A stretch of DNA of 64,000 bases from Antedon mediterranea. Taxonomy: Eukaryota; Echinodermata; Crinoidea; Comatulida; Antedonidae. The first letter of the stretch is position 1. Every line of letters starts with the position of its first letter. The notes below the pieces were generated by a model, which saw nothing but the letters and a program-made list of their open reading frames with translations, made no database searches and had not been told where the DNA came from. Below, one piece after another: positions 60,401 through 64,000 of the stretch. Position numbers and translations under genes: made by a program. Location of the stretch: positions 26,444,101 through 26,508,100 of the forward strand of contig NC_092677.1 in NCBI RefSeq assembly GCF_964355755.1, given 5' to 3'.

Positions 60401-63288
60401 AATTGCGGCCATATTTCATTATCAATCAATGTTTGAAGGGGTTTTCCCCTTCAAACTGCTAAATAAATCCAAGACATGATATAGCATTTATTTGTTTTAA
60501 AATAGAAAACTAGGATCACTTCTTTTCACGTGGCTGTACATTAGCTGATGACACATTTCTGTATCTAATCACAGGACTACTGTATGTTTCATTTTCATCA
60601 CATACTTAAAAAGTACCTTATAATGGTTGAAAAATCATTAGTTATTTTTTGAAACTGGAAATTTTGGAGTTATTGAACATACAGTACGTCTATAACAAAC
60701 AAATGTACTTCTATTCTATCGGAATAAATTTAAAATCTTTTTTCAAGATAGGCCTATATACTGTAAGCTCTAGATAACCAAGACTGTTCCCAAATAGTAT
60801 TTGGATGTAGTGAGGGATGTTGATTGTCCCCAGAACCACCAGCATCCTAGTGTGTACACAACTGTTTCCTACTCTGCTCTGTACTATCCTAGAGAGTTTT
60901 CACAGTACATATTATATATTTAAGTTTAGAAATTATAGTAGAATCCCTATTCAGGAGAAACCCCTACATGAAGGGACATTTTCCCATGAAACCGAGAAGC
61001 AATATGTTACCCTTCAGAGGATACACCTTTTATGCTACAGTGTGTCTACACTATCAAATTAGTTTCGACAAAAAAATGGTGATGTGCCCAAATATGGTAG
61101 TGATATGACATCATCATGTAGTCCATATATAGACACATCACATTTTTTTTGCACATAAATAAAGTTTGATAGTGTAGACAGAGCCTTAGTAGAGGGACTG
61201 TTTGATGGGTTCCACACTCGGTTCCACAGAGATTATATTATATAGAGATGTTACTGTATGTATTATAATACATGTAGAGAGAGATATAAAGTAGAGATGT
61301 TTACTGTATATTATTAATACTGTACATATCCATGGATATAAAGCAAGTTAAAAAGTCTATCCTTTGCTACCTGGTTATATAAAGTATTTCCTCATTGACA
61401 TTCACAATGACAGTTACAAAAATTACACAGCTATCGAAATGAATGATAGTTTAGTAGATACCTATAAATCTATATGTAACAATGCATATCATTGGATTTC
61501 AAAACAACAGCTGCTACAGAAACTCTAACCGGAAAGAATGTAAAATCTAGTCTATATATGATCCTGCTGTATAGTAATACTGTAGTTCCACCTTCAGTTA
61601 TCAATCTAAAATTTAATTGTAAATCTATACTGTTATGTATCTGTACTCACTGTACTAGGCTACCTGTAAAGTTGTTAGTCTTACTGTAATAATAGCTATC
61701 TTTAATAATAATTATAAATCTAAAATTTAACTGTAAATCTATACTGTTATGTATCTGTACTCACTGTACTAGGCTACCTGTAAAGTTGTTAGTCTTACTG
61801 TAATAATAGCTATCTTTAATAATAATTATAAATCTAAAATTTAACTGTAAATCTATACTGTTATGTTACTATACTCACTGTACTAGGCTACCTGTAAAGT
61901 TGTTTATACTGTAATAATAGTTATCTTTATCTAAAATTTAATTGTAAATCTACTGTTACCTACAATACTGTATGACATACAGTGTCACGTATACAGTATG
62001 AAAAATAAACTAGCATTGTGAATTATATGGCAGTAAACTCTGATCTTAACAAAAATTATGTCGATATTTACAAATTATATTCCAGTATGAAATGAACATT
62101 TTTTTTCCTTTATCCATTTAAAAATCCGGTGAAATATCAACATTCCAATTATGTACACGTCTGTAAAATATTCTTATATTCTTTGTACACTATATTCAAT
62201 GGAATATGTAATTTTTGTAATACTACAGTATTTAGTTTAAAATTCTGGTAAAGGATTTATTTTTAAAAGGAAAAAACAACCAATGTACAGTACAGTCTAC
62301 AAATAAAAATATCCCAGAATCCTATATACAGTTACTCAATACTAATATACTGTACTAAAAATAACGTTAACATTTCAAAAGAAAGAATTGCTATACAAAG
62401 GTAAAAAAATACATACAAAGTATCGATATCCACACAGGAAGAAAAACACAGATCATAAGTAAGTTCCAATTCACATTCAGAATCTTCCGATTCAGAGCTA
62501 GAAGATGGGCTAGGCAGGACAGGCCCACCAGCCACTAAATGAACCTCTTCCATCTTTTTAATGCATACCACTTCCTTACGGATCTCAGCTTGTGAGCTGG
62601 GTATCCCAACAAAAGCTACCACTTCCTCTCGTAGCAGCAAATAGTAAGGTCAAATAGATGATGGGATGTTTGTAAATTAGTAATTTACGGTACAGATGTG
62701 TTTATGACATAGCATTTGTCTATTATAATAGTAAGTACTGTACTGTCTTGCTACTGCCATTGCTTACACATGATTTTATATTTGTTTTATGGCATCATCA
62801 GAACATATGGTGTACACAGACTGACAACCATATTGAATTTTGAAAAAAATAACAAATAAAATTTCTGATCTAAATTACAGCACTATCAAAATATGACAAC
62901 AATTGTAAAATTCGACTTAATCTAATTTGTTAATAGTTTCTTATTATTAGATACAATTTTTTTTTAGTTTAAGACAACTAGCAACTGACTGAAGCTCTGT
63001 ATAGTGTTACACCTAGCGACAAAATTTAGTAAAACAAGCAATAGTTACCCACATAAAATCATTTCAGATAAAAGTACTCTATATGACTGAGCTAAAAATC
63101 CTACACGGCTTATATCCAGTGCCAAAAAGGTAGTCATAATCAACACACTTCATCGCCAGGTACATCAGTACCGTAAGTACTTACCCTGTCATTTTCTTAA
63201 GTCTGAAGCTAGCCTGCGTTTTTTTATTCCGTGTTAATCCGGTACCACCACCACCATCATTGTCTAGTTCCAGATGGGTTAAGGGAAC
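43549..63288 (-). CDS. ARHGAP32: Rho GTPase-activating protein of the ARHGAP32/33 type (5' end off the window)
   Basis: Thirteen core exons join in compatible phases: 63288-63185, 58629-58545, 57128-56883, 56385-56293, 53574-53452, 52769-52601, 50287-50138, 50007-49766, 48950-48766, 48466-48342, 47668-47479, 46406-46183 and 45443-43549. They total 3831 nt, 1276 residues plus stop. Domain order in window numbering: PX about 40-176, SH3 about 210-265, RhoGAP about 280-470, conserved tail blocks 500-650, then a long disordered Pro/Ser region. This PX-SH3-RhoGAP order is specific to ARHGAP32 (PX-RICS/p250GAP) and ARHGAP33 (TCGAP). Family members stimulate GTP hydrolysis by Cdc42, Rac and Rho at membranes, with roles in neurons. 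Invertebrates usually have one gene for the pair, so the 32/33 choice is arbitrary. Exon 1 here has an acceptor, so more exons lie to the right of 64000. Confidence 0.93.
45540..45905. repeat. Minisatellite, unit ~17-18 bp (AAGATGAAAAGTGATATC)
   Basis: About 18 degenerate copies just upstream (minus strand) of the terminal exon acceptor at 45443. The 89-codon minus-strand frame over it is an artefact. Confidence 0.85.
46406..47668 (-). CDS. ARHGAP32: RhoGAP gene, exons after the GAP domain
   Basis: Span of exon 47668-47479 and the start of exon 46406-46183, joined in phase 2. The first encodes MQRPKSVIMSLPTKLLSLEE, AQARTQ and YIEVGGGPAALQEYHTVI; the second encodes KSGTWRDFFSFKQ and SLRSVRSVESLTT. 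The LLSLEEAQARTQ, IEVGGGPAALQ, W-R-x-F-F and RS-x-ESL blocks are hallmarks of the ARHGAP32/33 group and are absent from other RhoGAPs, which fixes the subfamily. Confidence 0.9.
47642..47955. repeat. 90-bp tandem repeat carrying a splice acceptor
   Basis: GCATGTGTTC starts at 47642, 47731, 47821 and 47911. On the minus strand each unit keeps TATTTTAG (or TATTCTAG) followed by GTCTTGCTGTAGC, which is the real acceptor and first 30 bases of the exon at 47668. Three extra acceptor copies therefore lie upstream of the real one. Reading on from them meets a stop within about 20 codons. Confidence 0.9.
48342..50287 (-). CDS. ARHGAP32: RhoGAP gene, RhoGAP domain exons
   Basis: Exons 50287-50138, 50007-49766, 48950-48766 and 48466-48342. 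They encode HGKLITFLRSFL, KQRGILRERVFGCDLGEHLL (domain start), VVDGIYRLSGVASNI with the arginine finger (Arg346 in window numbering), VCKLYFRELPNPLLTYQLY (Rho-binding face), and NLAIVWAPNLLRSKE with the conserved Asn. All residues expected for GAP activity are present. Junctions are in phases 1, 0 and 2 in order. Confidence 0.92.
48960..49485. repeat. 70-bp minisatellite derived from an exon boundary
   Basis: About seven copies (GCAAATA at 48962, 49031, 49101, 49171 and onward). Read on the minus strand, the unit TATTTGCATAATTATAAG, then TCACAGTAGTTGATGA, then GAGAATTC, then AATATTCAT aligns with the true acceptor and start of the exon at 48950 (TATTTGCATATTTGATAG, GTTGCAGTAGCTGATGA, GAGAATCG, CATATTCAT). 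Confidence 0.85.
50690..51360. repeat. Minisatellite, unit AAAACATGACATCATACACAT
   Basis: An interrupted array of ~20-bp units (ACATGACATCWTACACATAA) in the intron between the SH3 and RhoGAP exons, split by about 180 bp of unique sequence (50790-50970). Frames over it are artefacts. Confidence 0.9.
51415..51423 (-). CDS. ARHGAP32: Candidate 9-nt microexon of the RhoGAP gene
   Basis: The nine bases GAAGGCAAG are preceded on the minus strand by a strong pyrimidine tract and acceptor (TTCTTCATCTATGCTTCTTACAG) read in pieces: CTGTTTTTCTTCATC, then TATGCTTCTTACAG; and followed by the donor GTAGAC. Both neighbouring exons are phase 1, so inclusion adds Gly-Arg-Gln between KIPKTPKP and VLRRHGKLIT without breaking the frame. 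Skipping also gives a perfect join. Such tiny optional exons are common in neuronal genes. Not confirmed without transcripts. Confidence 0.45.
51677..51842. mobile_element. Palindromic MITE in a RhoGAP intron
   Basis: AAGCTTTGTCTACACTATCA at the left and GATAGTGTAGACAGACCTTT at the right, with the internal ATGGTAGTGATATGACATCA and CCATATATGGGCACATCACA blocks. Flanked by TTTA and TATA. Confidence 0.85.
52601..53574 (-). CDS. ARHGAP32: RhoGAP gene, SH3 exons
   Basis: Exon 53574-53452 encodes IDNHGNRLVVGDDSAINIPA and ends in RYVAQAPDEITLQ. Exon 52769-52601 encodes VGDIVSVIDMPPAEDSLWWH, GKRGFEVGFFPSQCVELI and IPKTPKP. ALYDY is replaced by RYVAQAPDE as in ARHGAP32/33, while the WW, G-x-x-G-x-F-P and VEL positions of an SH3 fold are kept. 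The first exon runs straight into the (GAT)n array that fills the intron. Confidence 0.92.
52815..53395. repeat. (GAT)-rich minisatellite, unit GATATTGATGATGATAGC
   Basis: About 580 bp of GATATTGATGATAGC and GATATTGATGATGATATC units fill almost the entire intron between the two SH3-region exons. Long open frames on both strands (MMIAIL-type, and the minus-strand frame extending from the exon) are repeat artefacts. Confidence 0.95.
54011..54171. mobile_element. Palindromic MITE, inverted orientation
   Basis: AAGCTCTGTCTACACTATTA on the left; GTTTGATAGTGTAGATAGAGCT on the right, seen in halves (GTTTGATAGTGTAGATAG). The internal block order is reversed relative to the other copies. Confidence 0.85.
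54436..54790. repeat. 30-bp minisatellite (TGTGACATCATTATCATCAC...)
   Basis: Twelve near-identical units, each TGTGACATCATTATCATCAC plus CACATTGGCC, without spacers. Open frames on both strands follow from a unit length divisible by three. Confidence 0.95.
55843..55872 (-). CDS. ARHGAP32: Candidate 30-nt cassette exon of the RhoGAP gene
   Basis: Encodes MGHKGDRCFV between a good acceptor (TTTCTATTTTTAG) and donor (GTAAGC). Neighbouring exons meet in phase 0 (GPVLNWME then IDNHGNRL), which is also the uninterrupted order known in vertebrate ARHGAP32/33, so this exon is likely optional or lineage-specific. Could be a chance AG/GT pair. Confidence 0.4.
56059..56184. mobile_element. Palindromic MITE, short copy in a RhoGAP intron
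   Basis: AAGCTCGGTCTACACTATCA at the left and AGTTTGATAGTGTAGACAAG at the right, with a shortened left arm lacking AAACTAGTTTGAC. Confidence 0.8.
56293..58629 (-). CDS. ARHGAP32: RhoGAP gene, PX domain exons
   Basis: Exons 58629-58545, 57128-56883 and 56385-56293, phase 0 between them. They encode RFPKLNDCAHFHYDNVEV, VPYTVQVGSTNKTWLIKRCY then EDFRVLDKQIHRCIYDRRFS then QLAELPKA, and AVKAMLAHYLNRFSEIAGDR. The KRxYEDFRVLD and YDRRFSQL blocks mark the ARHGAP32/33 PX domain, which binds phosphoinositides and is present only in the long (PX-RICS) isoform of vertebrate ARHGAP32. Confidence 0.92.
57894..58016. repeat. 15-bp minisatellite GAAATGCAATAGTAT
   Basis: Eight to nine perfect copies in an intron. 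Frames repeating MKCNS or ILLHF come from this array. Confidence 0.95.
59277..60330. repeat. 20-bp minisatellite (CCCTAAACATCYACAGTACC), split by a LINE fragment
   Basis: About 22 copies at 59277-59712, then foreign DNA to about 60230, then four or five more copies to 60330. Sub-blocks of identical variants (ACACCCTAAACATCC and ACCCCTTAAACATCT) show recent local expansions. Confidence 0.9.
59711..60232 (-). mobile_element. LINE 3' end inserted into the minisatellite
   Basis: The minus strand encodes IKYHGPLVWNNLSQSLLNTN then NLNTFKSKYKQFLLSQ and a stop, the typical C-terminus of a CR1/L2-like reverse transcriptase protein. A trailer of about 350 bp follows, ending in a tail of GAAC/CGAA repeats (59711-59735). 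Truncated at its 5' end at about 60232 with minisatellite units on both sides. Confidence 0.75.
61038..61188. mobile_element. Palindromic MITE in a RhoGAP intron
   Basis: GTGTCTACACTATCAAATTA at the left; AAGTTTGATAGTGTAGACAG at the right; the middle has ATGGTAGTGATATGACATCA and CATATATAGACACATCAC. Confidence 0.85.
61605..61945. repeat. 114-bp tandem repeat
   Basis: TCTAAAATTTAA starts at 61605, 61719 and 61833, with a fourth, shorter unit near 61929. Each unit includes ACTGTTATGTATCTGTACTC and AGGCTACCTGTAAAGTTGTT. Confidence 0.9.
62417..62596 (-). CDS. ARHGAP32: Candidate 180-nt exon of the RhoGAP gene
   Basis: A phase-2/phase-2 segment between TTGGGATACCCAG and GTATGT that would insert 60 residues: SQAEIRKEVVCIKKMEEVHL, then an acidic serine stretch SPSSSSESEDSECELELTYD. 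It fits the frame of its neighbours exactly (63185 and 58629), so it can be a cassette exon. A start at the ATG of MEEVHLVAGG (an alternative first exon) is another reading. Pyrimidine tract is moderate. Confidence 0.35.
63185..63288 (-). CDS. ARHGAP32: RhoGAP gene, most upstream exon in the window
   Basis: Acceptor TTTTTAATAG, donor GG|GTAAGT, open for 34 codons plus 2 bases: VPLTHLELDNDGGGGTGLTR then RNKKTQASFRLKKMTG. The split Gly codon joins the exon at 58629 in frame. It precedes the RFPKLNDCAHFHY block, as expected for the region before PX. The acceptor shows that the start codon lies further right. Confidence 0.7.
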
Positions 63289-63750
63289 CTATTAAAAAAA
63301 AAAATAACAGATTTTTTGAAAAATGATAAAGTGATAAAAAGATATTTTAAATTTAAGATTCATTCCTGGTATATGAAAGCATAATTTAGATTTAATGACT
63401 AATAAAAATGTTCTGATACACTTAACTTGAGTGTTTGTCTTAATTTGATAAGTATAAACTTATAAAGTTATAGTCTATTTGGCAATTCTGAAGAACAATA
63501 TATTTCACAGTACTTACTAAAACAACAAGTCATAAGGTATGCTAGGGTCTCACATGGGTACAGTAAAGTTCAAATACCAAGGAAACAAAAGGGAAAATAA
63601 TTTCATGTTGACATATCTACGCATGACAAAACATTGGTTAAAAAAAACAACCAACATTGCATGATTTAAACTTTATTTTTTATCAAACTAGAGTTCTATC
63701 TAGTTAGCCAGTATAAGAAAAATGATATCGTATATTAAACCAACCATTAA

Positions 63751-63906
63751 GCTCTGTCTACACTATCAAATTAGTTTGACAAAAATGATGTACCCAAATA
63801 TGGTAGAGATATGCCCAAACATGATAGTGATATGACATCATCATGTCCATATATGGGCACATCACATTTTTTGTCACATAGTAAAGTTTGATGGTGGTGT
63901 AGACTT
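63751..63906. mobile_element. Palindromic MITE near the right edge
   Basis: AAGCTCTGTCTACACTATCA at the left; AAGTTTGATGGTGGTGTAGA at the right with a small GGT duplication in the right end; internal ATGGTAGAGATATGCCCAAA and CATATATGGGCACATCACA. Confidence 0.85.
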
Positions 63907-64000
63907 TATAGAAATAAGAAGATGTAACATATTTCAAAAACTTACTTTTAACAGCCAATTTATTTTACAATAATCAATTTTTGTGTTTATAAATTCACAA

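Overview
The window is eukaryotic nuclear DNA, AT-rich and dominated by introns, transposable elements and tandem repeats. The dispersed 8-bp palindrome TAGGCCTA, the CR1/L2-type retrotransposon and the intron-exon style suggest a marine invertebrate deuterostome, most likely an echinoderm; that placement is an inference. No rRNA, intact tRNA or CRISPR array was seen.

Region 1 (1-19.8 kb) is accessory sequence. It holds a broken copy of a gene family that is intact further right (1.14-1.84 kb). Several diverged copies of a palindrome-rich 2-3 kb repeat follow (4.7-16.7 kb), with three LINE 3' ends, an 886-bp foldback element whose empty site survives in a sister copy, and small inverted-repeat elements. 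Three eroded scraps of the same gene family lie at 12.9, 16.2 and 18.9 kb, and a frameshifted exon-like remnant lies at 17.6-18.0 kb.

Region 2 (19.9-40.9 kb) is the most interesting part. Two gene families alternate on opposite strands. Family 1 (minus strand) has four exons. Each of the last three exons encodes one copy of a similar helix-plus-strand module, and the protein ends in a CaaX box (CIIS or CLIS), so it is probably prenylated. Family 2 (plus strand) is a small protein with a tiny first coding exon, a C-G-x-E-[IV]-T-x-G-D-[IV]-H-x-L start, a G-x-R-[ST]-N-[KQ]-[FY] motif, an R-G-W-[RK]-L-[WF] motif and, in two copies, a hydrophobic tail. Four head-to-head pairs are present. Pair 1 (19.9-24.0 kb) and pair 4 (36.4-40.9 kb) are intact. 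Pairs 2 and 3 are damaged by a nonsense codon, exon losses, a LINE nested in a MITE, and chimerism. One plus-strand member is fused to a long charged, alanine-rich helix built from 64-residue repeats and carries two frameshifts. I recognise neither family. The repeated divergent pairing and the membrane-directing tails suggest a fast-evolving two-protein system, for which defence is one hypothesis.

Region 3 (43.5-63.3 kb, minus strand) is a conserved multi-exon Rho GTPase-activating protein of the ARHGAP32/33 (PX-RICS/TCGAP) type. It has PX, SH3 and RhoGAP domains and a 630-residue proline/serine-rich tail, and its 5' exons lie beyond the right edge. Splice phases join cleanly through 13 exons (1276 codons in the window). 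A 9-nt microexon, a 30-nt exon and a 180-nt exon are optional candidates that preserve the frame. Its introns carry at least eight tandem arrays, two of which grew from the gene's own splice acceptors, and five copies of a palindromic MITE, with one more copy beyond each end of the exons seen.
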